Assembly (NCBI RefSeq): GCF_041438865.1
Contig: NZ_CP109450.1
Coordinates: 3,954,501-4,018,500, forward strand
Direction of reading: 5' to 3'
DNA length: 64,000 nucleotides
DNA from: Streptomyces sp. NBC_01471
Lineage (GTDB): Bacteria; Actinomycetota; Actinomycetes; Streptomycetales; Streptomycetaceae
Position numbers and translations under genes: made by a program. Within the stretch, counting starts at the first letter, position 1, and every line of letters begins with the position of its first letter. Positions 52,366 to 63,436 of the stretch are shown here, in pieces. The notes beneath the pieces are model-generated. The model saw nothing but the letters and a program-made list of their open reading frames with translations, did not search any database and was not told where the DNA came from.

Positions 52366-53418
52366 ATGGACTTCACACCGACGGAGGAGCAGGAAGCCGC
52401 ACGGGACCTGGCCGCACGGATCTTCTCGGACCTGGCCACGCACGAGCGGCTGACAGCGGCCGGCACCGGGACGGACGCCGAGTTGTGGAAGGCGCTGGGC
52501 GCGGCGGGGCTGGTGGCCGCGGCCGAGGAGACGGGGTTGCTCGGCCTGGTGCTGCTCCTGGAGGAGCAGGGCCGGTCCACGGCCCAGGTCCCCTTCACCG
52601 CGACCTGTGTGTACGGGCTGCTGGCGGTCACCGCCCATGGCACGGACGAGCAGCGCGGGAGACTGCTGCCCGGGCTGCGGGAGGGAACGGCGGTCGCGAC
52701 GGGTGCGTTCCCGGCACGGGGAGGCGTACGGGCCGATGCGGACGGCAGGCTGAGCGGGATCGTGCCGTTCGTGCCGTGGCTGCGGGACGCCACTCTGGTC
52801 CTGGTCGCCGACCAGGATCTCGGGCTCTGGCTGGTACGGGTGGCGGACGCGCGGACAGACCGGGTGGAGAGCACCGCGCCCTGGTCGGGAGGACGGCTGA
52901 CCCTGTCCGGTACGCCGGCCGAGGCGCTGGGCGGTCCGGGCGCGTATCAGCAGGTGCTGGCCGTGGCGCGGATCGCGTTCGCGGGGCTCCAGGCTGGTGT
53001 CTGCGCGGGTTCGCTCGCGCGGGCCGTCTCGTACACCTCGGAGCGGGAGCAGTTCGGGCGGCCGCTCTCCACCAACCAGGGGGTGCTGCTGCGGGCGGCG
53101 GACGCGTACATGGACACCGAGGCGATACGGGTCACGGCGTACGAGGCGGCCTGGCGGCACGACGAGGGACTGCCGTTCGCCACCCATGCGCTCAACGCGG
53201 CGTGGTGGGCGTCGGAGGCGGGCAAGCGGGTCGTGCACGCGGGCCAGCATCTGCACGGTGGGCTGGGATCCGACCTCGAACATCCGGTGCACCGGCACTT
53301 CCTATGGGGGCGGCAGCTCGACGCGTATCTGGGCTGCGGCAGCGAAGTGCTGGACGAGTTGGGCACGTTGCTGGTGGACGGTGACGCGGGAACCGCAGAG
53401 ATGGAGGAGCCGGTATGA
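52366..53418 (+). CDS. Acyl-CoA dehydrogenase, FadE28 (ChsE1)-like
   Basis: A 350-residue, shorter and more diverged dehydrogenase starting MDFTPTEEQEAARDLAARIF. Key parts are RIAFAGLQAGVCAGSLARAV, REQFGRPLSTNQGVLLRAAD (FAD-binding side) and HAGQHLHGGLGSDLEHPVHR near the C-terminus. It is one base pair after the ChsH2-like gene and overlaps the ChsH1-like gene (ATGA, 53415-53418), which supports a heteromeric complex with the product of 50041-51228. Confidence 0.92.
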   Translation: MDFTPTEEQEAARDLAARIFSDLATHERLTAAGTGTDAELWKALGAAGLVAAAEETGLLGLVLLLEEQGRSTAQVPFTATCVYGLLAVTAHGTDEQRGRLLPGLREGTAVATGAFPARGGVRADADGRLSGIVPFVPWLRDATLVLVADQDLGLWLVRVADARTDRVESTAPWSGGRLTLSGTPAEALGGPGAYQQVLAVARIAFAGLQAGVCAGSLARAVSYTSEREQFGRPLSTNQGVLLRAADAYMDTEAIRVTAYEAAWRHDEGLPFATHALNAAWWASEAGKRVVHAGQHLHGGLGSDLEHPVHRHFLWGRQLDAYLGCGSEVLDELGTLLVDGDAGTAEMEEPV

Positions 53419-53939
53419 GAGTCGGCGATGAACTGGCGCCGTTGGAGATCCCGATCACCCGCACGCTGATCGTCGCGGGCGCGGTCGCCTCCCGCGACTA
53501 CCAGGACGTCCACCACGATGCCGAGGCCGCGAGGGAGAAGGGCTCCCCGGACATCTTCATGAACATCCTCACGACCAACGGACTGGTCGGCAGATACATC
53601 ACCGACCATTTCGGCCCCGGATACAAGCTGCGCAAGGTCGCGATCCGGCTCGGGGCTCCCAACTATCCGGGAGACACCATGGTGTTGACGGGCACGGTCA
53701 CTGCGGTGGAGGGGGACGAAGCGGAGGTTCGGATCGTCGGCACCAACGGGAAGGGCCGCCATGTCACAGGCAGCGTGACCGTCACAGCTTCGGGTGCGGA
53801 GGGGAGCACGAGCGCGGAAGAGGCTGCGGATGGGTGCGATGCCGTGAGTACCGGCCCCACCGCCAGCTCCGGCTCCGGCCTCACCACCGGTCCCACCACC
53901 GGCTCCGGTGCGGATTCCGGGAGCGGGGTGGCCGCGTGA
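53415..53939 (+). CDS. MaoC-family enoyl-CoA hydratase subunit (ChsH1-like)
   Basis: A 174-residue single hot-dog domain (~1-125) with the catalytic Asp/His segment RDYQDVHHDAEAARE, followed by an unusual ~45-residue Ser/Thr/Gly-rich tail. Hydrates the enoyl-CoA made by the dehydrogenase pair, with ChsH2. ATG and GTG overlaps on both sides (53415-53418 and 53936-53939) show tight coupling. Confidence 0.92.
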   Translation: MRVGDELAPLEIPITRTLIVAGAVASRDYQDVHHDAEAAREKGSPDIFMNILTTNGLVGRYITDHFGPGYKLRKVAIRLGAPNYPGDTMVLTGTVTAVEGDEAEVRIVGTNGKGRHVTGSVTVTASGAEGSTSAEEAADGCDAVSTGPTASSGSGLTTGPTTGSGADSGSGVAA

Positions 53940-55102
53940 GCAGGAGCAGGCCCGACTCGCTCGGCGGGAAGGCCGCCATCGCCGGCATCGGTGCGACCGA
54001 GTTCTCGAAGGACTCCGGACGCAGCGAGCTCAAACTCGCCGTGGAAGCGGTCCATGCGGCCCTCGACGACGCGGGTCTCACCCCCGCCGACGTGGACGGT
54101 CTGGTCACCTTCACCATGGACACCAGCCCCGAGATCACGGTCGCCCAGGCCGCCGGGATCGGGGAACTCTCCTTCTTCTCCCGCATCCACTATGGCGGCG
54201 GCGCCGCCTGTGCCACGGTGCAGCAGGCCGCGCTCGCCGTCGCTGCCGGAGTGGCGGACGTGGTCGTCTGCTACCGGGCATTCAACGAGCGCTCCGGGCG
54301 GAGGTTCGGCTCGGGGGTCCAGCACAGGGAGCCGTCGGCCGAGGGGGCGGCGCTCGGCTGGGCACTGCCGTTCGGGCTGCTCACGCCCGCCTCCTGGGTG
54401 GCGATGGCCGCCCAGCGGTATCTGCACACGTACGGCCTCTCGTCGGAGGCGTTCGGTCATGTCGCGGTGACCGACCGCCGGTATGCGGCGCGCAACCCTG
54501 CGGCGTACTTCTACGAGAAGCCGATCACCCTCGCCGATCACGCCGCCTCGCGGTGGATCGTGGAGCCGCTGCGGCTGCTCGACTGCTGCCAGGAGACCGA
54601 TGGGGGACAGGCGATCGTCGTCACCAGCGCCGAGCGCGCCCGTGATCTGCGCCGTCCGCCGGCGGTGATCGTTGCTGCGGCGCAGGGGGCGGGCCGGGCA
54701 CAGGAGCAGATGACCAGTTTCTACCGGGACGATCTCAGCGGGCTGCCCGAGATGAACGTGGTGGCCCGGCAGCTCTGGCAGACGTCCGGTCTGCGGCCGT
54801 CCGACATCGACGTGGGCATCCTCTACGACCACTTCACTCCGTTCGTGCTGATGCAACTGGAGGAGTTCGGCTTCTGCTCCCCGGGCGAGGCGGCGTCCTT
54901 CGTCGCGGAGGACGCGCTCCCGCTGAACACCCATGGCGGCCAGTTGGGGGAGGCGTATCTGCACGGCATGAACGGCATAGCGGAAGGCGTACGGCAGGTG
55001 CGCGGCACCTCGGTGAACCAGATACCCGGTGCGGCCACGACCCTCGTCACCGCGGGTACCGGCGTACCCACATCCGGGCTCATCCTCGGCACGGACGGCT
55101 GA
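53936..55102 (+). CDS. Thiolase-like lipid-transfer protein / retro-aldolase (Ltp2-like)
   Basis: A 388-residue thiolase-superfamily protein. It begins AAIAGIGATEFSKDSGRSEL, includes YGGGAACATVQQAALAVAAG (the usual catalytic Cys region, altered as in SCP-x/Ltp proteins) and DYDHFTPF-like ILYDHFTPFVLMQLEEFGF, and ends NQIPGAATTLVTAGTG. In mycobacteria Ltp2 with the ChsH2 DUF35 domain cleaves the hydroxylated side chain to propionyl-CoA and a ketone. Last gene of the operon. Confidence 0.92.
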   Translation: MSRSRPDSLGGKAAIAGIGATEFSKDSGRSELKLAVEAVHAALDDAGLTPADVDGLVTFTMDTSPEITVAQAAGIGELSFFSRIHYGGGAACATVQQAALAVAAGVADVVVCYRAFNERSGRRFGSGVQHREPSAEGAALGWALPFGLLTPASWVAMAAQRYLHTYGLSSEAFGHVAVTDRRYAARNPAAYFYEKPITLADHAASRWIVEPLRLLDCCQETDGGQAIVVTSAERARDLRRPPAVIVAAAQGAGRAQEQMTSFYRDDLSGLPEMNVVARQLWQTSGLRPSDIDVGILYDHFTPFVLMQLEEFGFCSPGEAASFVAEDALPLNTHGGQLGEAYLHGMNGIAEGVRQVRGTSVNQIPGAATTLVTAGTGVPTSGLILGTDG

Positions 55103-55156
55103 CACTGCGGCGTGGGTCCTGGGCGGTCCGGGCCGGCGGGCCGTTCACTGCGCCCT

Positions 55157-56089
55157 ATGCAACGACAAAAGATGTTCTTGTCCCATCTTCTCGGCGCGGC
55201 CGCCCTCCTGCTGCTCGCGGCTCCGGTCGCGGACGCCGCACCGGACGTCACCGCTCCCCCACCCGGCACGCAGGCCGGTCGGGCAACCGGCACCCGGGCC
55301 GGCGCCCAGAGCGGTGCCCGGACCGGTGAGAGGGGTGCCGTGACCCCGGCGTCGGCTGTCGCCGCCGACACCGACCGGTTCGACGGCTATGGGTTCGACA
55401 CCTGCGTCACCCCGTCCCTGGACACGATGCGTGCCTGGAAGTCGTCCCCGTACCGGAGCATCGGCGTCTACTACGGGGGCCGGGGCCGGGGCTGTCCGAA
55501 CCAGCCCGAGCTCAGCAAGAGCTGGGTGTCGAGCGTGTACGGGATGGGCTGGAAGGTCCTTCCGGTGTACGTCGGCTCGCAGTCGCCGTGTGTGGCGGCC
55601 GAGGGCAAACGGAAGGTCACGATCGGCTCCGACCCGGCCGGCCAGGGAGCGGACGAGGCACACGACGCGGTCGAGCGGGCCGGGGCGCTCGGCATGGTGA
55701 AGGGCTCGCCGCTCTATCTGGACATGGAGGCGTACGACCAGAGCGACGGCGACTGCGCCGACACGACCCTCTCCTACATCCGCTCCTGGGACCGCGAGGT
55801 GGCCCGCCTCGGCTACGTCTCCGGCTTCTACAGCAGCTCGGACTCCGGGGTGGCGCAGCTCGGGGCGGAGCGCAGGGCGGGTACGTCGGACCTGCCATCG
55901 GTGATGTGGTTCGCCCGCTGGAACGGCAAACCCTCGGTGACCGGGGAGTCGTCCCTCCGGAGCCAGGACTGGTCGCCGCATCTGCGGATCCACCAGTACG
56001 CGGGTGATGTGACGGAGGAGCACGGCGGCCAGGAACTCAACATCGACCGGAACCGGGTCGACGCCCCGGTGGCCCGCATCGCCGACTAG
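55157..56089 (+). CDS. Secreted DUF1906 (glycoside-hydrolase-like) protein
   Basis: A 310-residue secreted protein with signal peptide (SHLLGAAALLLLAAPVADAA) and a Gly/Ala/Arg-rich linker to residue ~72. The DUF1906 domain starts with YGFDTCVTPSLDTMRAW and contains IGVYYGGRGRGCP, WKVLPVYVGSQSPC and LYLDMEAYDQSD with the likely acidic active-site residues. DUF1906 domains resemble lysozyme-like TIM barrels acting on cell-wall glycans. ATG 55157 lacks a clear ribosome-binding site; ATG 55172 is an alternative. Confidence 0.87.
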   Translation: MQRQKMFLSHLLGAAALLLLAAPVADAAPDVTAPPPGTQAGRATGTRAGAQSGARTGERGAVTPASAVAADTDRFDGYGFDTCVTPSLDTMRAWKSSPYRSIGVYYGGRGRGCPNQPELSKSWVSSVYGMGWKVLPVYVGSQSPCVAAEGKRKVTIGSDPAGQGADEAHDAVERAGALGMVKGSPLYLDMEAYDQSDGDCADTTLSYIRSWDREVARLGYVSGFYSSSDSGVAQLGAERRAGTSDLPSVMWFARWNGKPSVTGESSLRSQDWSPHLRIHQYAGDVTEEHGGQELNIDRNRVDAPVARIAD

Positions 56090-56191
56090 CGCACCTGCCG
56101 GACCGGACTGCTTTTCCCCGGTGCCTCACCCGGTGCCCTCCCCGGAATCCTCCCCCGGTCCGGCACCGGAACCCCGACGAGGGGAGCCCGT

Positions 56192-56214
56192 CCTCCACCT
56201 TCAGGAGGTGGAGG
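56192..56214 (+). terminator. Hairpin between DUF1906 and sigma factor genes
   Basis: A 9-bp perfect stem CCTCCACCT (56192-56200) with AGGTGGAGG (56206-56214), 5-base loop. No T run. It may end the DUF1906 transcript or act in the sigma-factor leader. Confidence 0.6.
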
Positions 56215-56301
56215 TACCACCCCTCCTACAACCTGAGGGGGATTCGCCTTCGGCACCTCTGGGCGATCTGCTCACGGTGGTTCGGCTCCTAGCGTGGAGC
56301 T

Positions 56302-56838
56302 ATGACCACGCCAGTCTGTACCAGCGCAGCGAAGGTGGCGACGCCGTACTCGTCGTTCGCCACCTACATGCGCGCCCGGGGGCCCGTTCTGCTGCGTACC
56401 GCCCGTTCGCTGACCGCCAATCCGAGTGATGCCGAGGATCTGCTGCAGACCGCGCTGACCAAGACCTATGTCGCGTGGGAGCGGATCGAGGACCATCGCG
56501 CGCTGGACGGTTATGTCCGGCGGGCGCTGCTGAACACCCGCACGTCGCAGTGGCGCAAGCGCAAGGTCGACGAGTTCGCCTGCGACGACCTGCCCGAGCC
56601 GGGGACCGCGCCCGCGCCCGATGCCGCCGAGCAGCAGGCGCTGCGTGACGCGATGTGGCACGCGGTGATGAAGCTCCCCGACCGGCAGCGGGCCATGCTG
56701 GTGCTCCGCTACTACGAGGACCTCAGCGAGCAGCAGACCGCCGAGGTGCTCGGGGTCTCGATCGGTACGGTCAAGAGCGCGGTCTCCCGAGCCCTCGGCA
56801 AGCTGCGCGAGGACCCGGAGCTGTCCCCCGTCTGCTGA
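56302..56838 (+). CDS. SigE-family ECF sigma factor
   Basis: A 178-residue sigma-70 family protein of the SigE-type ECF group with region 2 (YMRARGPVLLRTARSLTANP, then SDAEDLLQTALTKTYVAWER) and region 4 (LPDRQRAMLVLRYYEDLSEQ, then VLGVSIGTVKSAVSRALGKL). No anti-sigma gene follows, which is usual for this group. The target promoters are unknown. Confidence 0.92.
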   Translation: MTTPVCTSAAKVATPYSSFATYMRARGPVLLRTARSLTANPSDAEDLLQTALTKTYVAWERIEDHRALDGYVRRALLNTRTSQWRKRKVDEFACDDLPEPGTAPAPDAAEQQALRDAMWHAVMKLPDRQRAMLVLRYYEDLSEQQTAEVLGVSIGTVKSAVSRALGKLREDPELSPVC

Positions 56839-56903
56839 GTCCGCCTGCTGACTCCGTCTGCTGAGCCGGCCCATGTCAGCGGATTTCCTGAGGACGGGTA
56901 GTG

Positions 56904-56921
56904 ACATACCGAGTGGTATGT
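56904..56921. promoter_or_regulatory. TetR-like operator before the acyl-CoA ligase
   Basis: ACATACC(GAGT)GGTATGT is a perfect 7-bp inverted repeat, 60 bp before the ligase start. Palindromes of this kind are common operators of TetR-family repressors that control acyl-CoA ligase genes in actinobacteria. It differs from the site at 49991-50007. Confidence 0.75.
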
Positions 56922-56980
56922 GCGCAGAATTGCGGCACATTACTCAGGCGTAGGCAACGCTGCCCCACCAGGAGGACGCC

Positions 56981-58630
<1,650 letters not shown>

Positions 58631-58700
58631 CCCCTGCCTCTGCCCCGGCCGGCCCGGTCCATGGCCGGCGGGGGCCCTGCCTGAACCGGCTCCGTCCGTC

Positions 58701-61700
58701 TCAGTTGGTGCCGATCTTCGCCAGCAGGTCGACGATCCGGCCCTGGACCTCGGTGCTGGTGGAGCGTTCTGCCAGGAACAGCACGGTCTCGCCCGAGGCG
58801 AGTCCGGGCAGTTCGGACGCGTCCATCCCGGCCGACGTGTAGACGACCAGCGGGGTGCGGTTCAACTGTCCGTTCGCGCGGAGCCAGTCGACGATCCCGG
58901 CCCGGCGGCGGCGCACCTGCATCAGGTCCATCACCACCAGGTTCGGCCGCATCTGGGCGGCCAGGGTGACGGCCTCCGCGTCCGTACCGGCCCGGGCCAC
59001 CTGCATACCGCGCCGCTCCAGCGTCTCCGTCAGGGCGAGCGCGATCTCCTCGTGCTGCTCGATCAGCAGGACGCGCGACGGGTGCTGCTCGGTGTCGCGC
59101 GGGGCCAGTGCCTTCAACAGGACGGCTGGATCGGCCCCGTAGGCCGTCTCCCGGGTCGCCTGCCCGAGCCCCGCCGTCACGAGGACGGGCACCTCGGCCG
59201 CCACCGCGGCCTGGCGCAGGGACTGCAGCGCCTTACGGGTGATCGGTCCGGTCAGCGGGTCGACGAAGAGCGCTGCGGGGAACGCGGCGATCTGGGCGTC
59301 GACCTCCTCCCGGGAGTGCACGATCACCGGGCGGTAACCGCGGTCGCTCAGTGCCTGCTGGGTGGAGACGTCGGGCGCGGGCCAGACGAGCAGCCGGCGC
59401 GGGTTGTCGAGCGGCTCGGGAGGCAGCTCGTCATCGACGGGCTGCGGCTGAGGCCGGTTGGACACCTCGACGGCACCACCGGGGCCGTCCAGCGGCTCGG
59501 GCCCTTCCGATCCCTCGTCGGGGGCGCCTATGGCGTACGAACGGCCCTCCGACTGGGGCGAAAGACGCTGCTGAGACTGCTGTTTGGGCAGCGACTGCGG
59601 AGACTTCTGCGCCTGTTGGGGAAGCTGGGGGGCCTGAGCCTGCTGGGCCTGCTGGGGGGCCTGAGCCTGCTGGTTCGCCCCCTGAGGCGCGTGCCCCTGC
59701 GGGAGGCGAGCCTGCGGCTGGTGCCCCTGCGGGGAGTGATTCGGCTGCGGTGCGCCCTGCTGCGGTGCGCCCTGCTCCCCGGTGGTCTGCGGATGCGGCC
59801 GGGCGGCCGGTTCGGGGCGTTCGCCCTCCGGCGGGGCCGCGAGCTTGCGCCGCCGGCCGGAACCCAGCGAGTGCGGCTGGTTCTGCGCAACGATCTGTTC
59901 GGCGAACGGCACGCCCTGGCCGAGTGTGCGCACGCTTATGGCACGTCCCTGCGTGCCGTCGGCGGGGACCGGCTCCTCGGCGGGCAGCGGCTGGCCCGCG
60001 CCCCTGTCGGCGACCGGCCGCTCGGTGACGGAGGGCCAGCCCTCGGGCGACGCGTACAGCGTGCCGTCCTTCGCCACCTCCTCGCTCGCCCCCGGATGGT
60101 GCTGCGGCGCGAACGGATCGGTCCCGGAATGCCCGGCTGTCCGTACGGAGTCGTGGCGGCCCGGCACCGAAGCGCCCGGCCCCATCGAACCGATCGGCCC
60201 CATCGAACCGTCGGCCGGCACGGGCGCCGCTTGCGGCTGTTCCTGTACGCGGTCGGCTTCCGCGGGAGGAAGCGCGAACGGCGTACGCGGGCGCTCGGCC
60301 TCCGCCGCCGCGGCTGAAGCGGTTGCCAGAGCCCGGCGTGCCCGGCGGCCGGGGGGCGGTGTCTGTGTCTGGCCCGGCTGACCGTGTGCCGAGGTCCCCG
60401 GCTGCGGTGCGGCGGGTGCGGGTCCCAGGGCGGGGCGGGCGTTCTCGATCTCGCGCACGCCCTCGGGGCGCCGCGCACGCCGTCCGGAGGGCGCCGGCGC
60501 ATCTGCCGGTACGCCCTGCGGCGGTACGGTCGCCCCGCGCTGTGCGTGCCCCGTACCGGGCGCGCTCGCCCGGGCGTTCTCGGCGGAGGTCACCACGGAC
60601 CCCTCCGACGGCAGTCCGCCGGCGCCCGCGGCCCCGTCCACCGGTTCCGTCCGCCCGCGCCTGCGGCCCGTCCCGCTCTCACCGGCGCTGTTCTCCTGCG
60701 CGGGAATCGCCGGGCCGGGACGGCCTGCGGCCGGTCCGCCCGCGGCGCCCGCTCCCGCAGGACCCACACCGGAAGCGCCCGCGTGCGTCCCGTCCGTACG
60801 GGCCGCACCCTGAGCCGTCCCCGCGGCGCCCCCCGGAGCAGGAGCCGACGACTGAGCAGGAACAGGAACAGGAACAGGTGCAGACGCAGCAGACGCAGGA
60901 GCCGCAGGAGCCGCACCGGGACCGGCTTCCCCACGACGCGCCCTGCGGCGCCCCGTGGGCGGCTCCGGCGCACCGGCACCCGTGGCGTCTGCCGGGCTCG
61001 CGCCCCCGTCGCCACCGGCGCCATCCAGGAACGCGTCGGTGGACGAGCGCCTGCCCCGTCGCCGCCCGCCGCCCGATGCGGCGTTCGGCTGGTTCGTCCC
61101 GTCGGGCGCCGGACCGTCTGCCTCCGACGCGTCGGAGGCCGCAGCGGCCGGAGCCACCGTCCCGGAACCGCCCCCGAGGGGCAGCTCCAGAACGTACGCA
61201 CTGCCGGTCGTCCCCGGCACCTCATGGGTCTGGAGCACGCCACCGTGCGCCCGGACGATCCCGCGCACGATCGGTTCGTGCACCGGGTCGCCGCCGCCGA
61301 ACGGCCCGCGCACCTCGATCCGTACGACCTTGCCGCGCTGCGCGGCGGCCACCACGATCGTCGAGTCCACATAGGCGCCGCCGGGGGCGACCCGCGCCTT
61401 GCCCGTGGCGTCCACGCCGGCCACATCGGCGATCAGATGCGCGAGCGCGGTCGCCAGCCGCCCCCCGTCGACCTCGGCCTCTATGGGCGGCGCGTGCACC
61501 GCGAACTGCACCCGGCCGGGGCCGATCAGCTCGACCGCGCCCTCCACACCCGCTGCCACCACGGCGTCGAGCATGACCTTCGTCCTGGTCAGCTCCTCCG
61601 TTCCGGCGGCGAGCCGCTGGAAGCCGAGCACGCTGTCGACGAGCGTGGTCATCCGCGCGTAACCGGCGGCCAGATGGTGCAGGATCTGGTTGGCCTCGGG

Positions 61701-62768
61701 CCACAACTGACCTGCCGGGTCGGCGGCGAGCGTGCCCAGTTCGGCCCGGAGCTCCTCCAGCGGCCCGCGCAGCGCGTCGCCGAGCACGGCGGTCAGCTGC
61801 TGCTGCCGCTCTTCGAGCGCCTCGTACTGCTCCGCCCGCGCCGACAGCTCGGCCGCGTGCTGCTCGTCCCGGGCCGCGAGCTCGTCCGTGTGCCGCGCCT
61901 CGGCGGCGGCGTTCCGCTCGTCCTTGGCCCGGAGTTCGGCGGCGTGCTGCTTCGCCTGCTTCTCGTAAGGGCGGCGGTCCGCGAAGGTCAGCACCGCGCC
62001 GACGAGCTGCTCGCCGTCCCGGACCGGCGCCGTGGTCAGGTCGACCGGTACGGGGCTGCCGTCCTTCGCCCACAGCACCTGCCCGCGCACCCGGTGCTTG
62101 CGCCCGGACCTGAGCGTGTCGGCGAGGGCGCTCTCGTCGTACGGGAAGGGCTCACCGTCGGCGCGGGAGTGCTGCACCAGCGGGTGCAGCTCCCTGCCGC
62201 CGAGGTCGCTCGCCCGGAAGCCGAGGATCTGCGCGACGGAGGGGTTGACGAGTACGACGCGCCCGTCGGTGTCGGTGCCCACGACGCCCTCGGACGCCGC
62301 GCGCAGAATCATCTCGGTCTGCCGCTGCGAACGGGCCAGTTCGGCCTCGGTGTCGACGGTGCCCGACAGATCCCGTACGACGAGCATCAGCAGCTCGTCA
62401 CCGGTGAATCCGCCACCGTAGGAGTCGTAGGCCTCCCGGCCGTCCTCCAGGTTCGCGCTGGTCACCTCGACGGGGAACTCGGCGCCGTCGGTACGCCGCG
62501 CGAGCATCCGCGTCGGCTTGGTCCTGCCCTGCTCGTCCGCGCCTTCGGGCCGCCGCATCGAGCCCGGAATCAGCCGCGAGTCGAACTCCGGCAGCAGATC
62601 GAGCAGTCCCCGGCCGACGAGCGCCGTGCCCGGCGTTTCGAAGGCGTCGAGGGCGATGGAGTTGGCGTTGACGACCGTTCCGTTGCAATTGACGAGCAAC
62701 AGCCCGTCCGGGAGGGCGTCAAGTATGGCTGCGAGGCGAGCAGCGCCTCGGGATGGCCTGCTGCTCAC
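58701..62768 (-). CDS. Large PAS / degenerate histidine kinase / receiver-domain protein
   Basis: A 1355-residue cytoplasmic protein. PAS 1 (~10-130) starts LAAILDALPDGLLLVNCNGT; PAS 2 (~150-275) includes GTDTDGRVVLVNPSVAQILG; a Glu/Ala-rich coiled coil (~275-330) leads into a kinase-like part. Where HisKA should have His (HELRxPL) the sequence is LGDALRGPLEEL, and the N-box reads ATALAHLIADVAGV without the Asn, so catalytic activity is unlikely. A ~550-residue disordered Pro/Ala/Gln/Arg-rich linker (~535-1120) follows, then two receiver-like domains; the last has Asp in NLVVMDLMQV but an altered acidic pocket (LLIEQHEE). GTG 62768 has GGGAGGA upstream. Probably a non-enzymatic signalling scaffold. 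Confidence 0.88.
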   Translation of the reverse strand: MSSRPSRGAARLAAILDALPDGLLLVNCNGTVVNANSIALDAFETPGTALVGRGLLDLLPEFDSRLIPGSMRRPEGADEQGRTKPTRMLARRTDGAEFPVEVTSANLEDGREAYDSYGGGFTGDELLMLVVRDLSGTVDTEAELARSQRQTEMILRAASEGVVGTDTDGRVVLVNPSVAQILGFRASDLGGRELHPLVQHSRADGEPFPYDESALADTLRSGRKHRVRGQVLWAKDGSPVPVDLTTAPVRDGEQLVGAVLTFADRRPYEKQAKQHAAELRAKDERNAAAEARHTDELAARDEQHAAELSARAEQYEALEERQQQLTAVLGDALRGPLEELRAELGTLAADPAGQLWPEANQILHHLAAGYARMTTLVDSVLGFQRLAAGTEELTRTKVMLDAVVAAGVEGAVELIGPGRVQFAVHAPPIEAEVDGGRLATALAHLIADVAGVDATGKARVAPGGAYVDSTIVVAAAQRGKVVRIEVRGPFGGGDPVHEPIVRGIVRAHGGVLQTHEVPGTTGSAYVLELPLGGGSGTVAPAAAASDASEADGPAPDGTNQPNAASGGGRRRGRRSSTDAFLDGAGGDGGASPADATGAGAPEPPTGRRRARRGEAGPGAAPAAPASAASAPVPVPVPAQSSAPAPGGAAGTAQGAARTDGTHAGASGVGPAGAGAAGGPAAGRPGPAIPAQENSAGESGTGRRRGRTEPVDGAAGAGGLPSEGSVVTSAENARASAPGTGHAQRGATVPPQGVPADAPAPSGRRARRPEGVREIENARPALGPAPAAPQPGTSAHGQPGQTQTPPPGRRARRALATASAAAAEAERPRTPFALPPAEADRVQEQPQAAPVPADGSMGPIGSMGPGASVPGRHDSVRTAGHSGTDPFAPQHHPGASEEVAKDGTLYASPEGWPSVTERPVADRGAGQPLPAEEPVPADGTQGRAISVRTLGQGVPFAEQIVAQNQPHSLGSGRRRKLAAPPEGERPEPAARPHPQTTGEQGAPQQGAPQPNHSPQGHQPQARLPQGHAPQGANQQAQAPQQAQQAQAPQLPQQAQKSPQSLPKQQSQQRLSPQSEGRSYAIGAPDEGSEGPEPLDGPGGAVEVSNRPQPQPVDDELPPEPLDNPRRLLVWPAPDVSTQQALSDRGYRPVIVHSREEVDAQIAAFPAALFVDPLTGPITRKALQSLRQAAVAAEVPVLVTAGLGQATRETAYGADPAVLLKALAPRDTEQHPSRVLLIEQHEEIALALTETLERRGMQVARAGTDAEAVTLAAQMRPNLVVMDLMQVRRRRAGIVDWLRANGQLNRTPLVVYTSAGMDASELPGLASGETVLFLAERSTSTEVQGRIVDLLAKIGTN

Positions 62769-62935
62769 GACGACGCTTCCTCCCTGAACTACTGCACCTT
62801 GCTGACAACCTGGCCCATCTTGCCTCTCGGGCCTTGGCGTGTCACTGCTGGAAGTCTAAAGGCAGGCGCTCCGGACATGCGGCGGATGAGGGGGAGCTCT
62901 CACCAAGGTTGTGTGGAAGAACGGCTCGGCCGGCC

Positions 62936-63436
62936 TCAGGCGACGGTGTCGGGAAGCACGGGTTCGAGGGCGTTCCAGCGGGCGATCTCGCACCCGTTCG
63001 TCCGCCGGAACGTCGCGTCGACGGGCTGTCCCCGCCAGACTCCGGTGATGTGCGCGGTGGCCGGACCGCCGTACTGCATCGTGCACATCATGGTGGTGGG
63101 AACGGGCGCGAACGGCGACCGCTTGTCGGCGGCGAGCTGGTCCAGCCGGTCGCAGGCCCGCTGCGGCGAGGCGTGTGTCCCCCCGGCCGGTGCGCAGTCC
63201 AGTCGGCGTGTGCCGTCGGCGGCGCGGCTGCCGGAGTCGGAGACGGTGATGGTGAGCCGGTCACGGACCTGCGGACCGGGAAGCCGGTGCCCGGGGTACG
63301 GGAAGGGGACGGGCACCGCGCCGGTGGTGGCGGAGGCGGCGGTCGGCACAGGCCCGGCGGGGGCGGCGGACGCGACGGGGGCGGCGGCGAGTGCGGAAAG
63401 ACAGGCGACGGCGGAGAGTGCGAGGCGGCGCAGCAT
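62936..63436 (-). CDS. Subtilisin-inhibitor-like (SSI) secreted protease inhibitor
   Basis: A 166-residue precursor with signal peptide (LRRLALSAVACLSALAAAPV). The mature part has the four SSI cysteines: RLDCAPAGGTH...RACDRL, MCTMQYGG and NGCEIA. By alignment with Streptomyces SSI (reactive site CPM-VY) the P3-P2-P1-P1' residues are Cys-Thr-Met-Gln, so it should inhibit subtilisin-like proteases. GAGGAG precedes ATG 63436. SSI proteins control extracellular proteases during mycelial differentiation. Confidence 0.93.
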   Translation of the reverse strand: MLRRLALSAVACLSALAAAPVASAAPAGPVPTAASATTGAVPVPFPYPGHRLPGPQVRDRLTITVSDSGSRAADGTRRLDCAPAGGTHASPQRACDRLDQLAADKRSPFAPVPTTMMCTMQYGGPATAHITGVWRGQPVDATFRRTNGCEIARWNALEPVLPDTVA

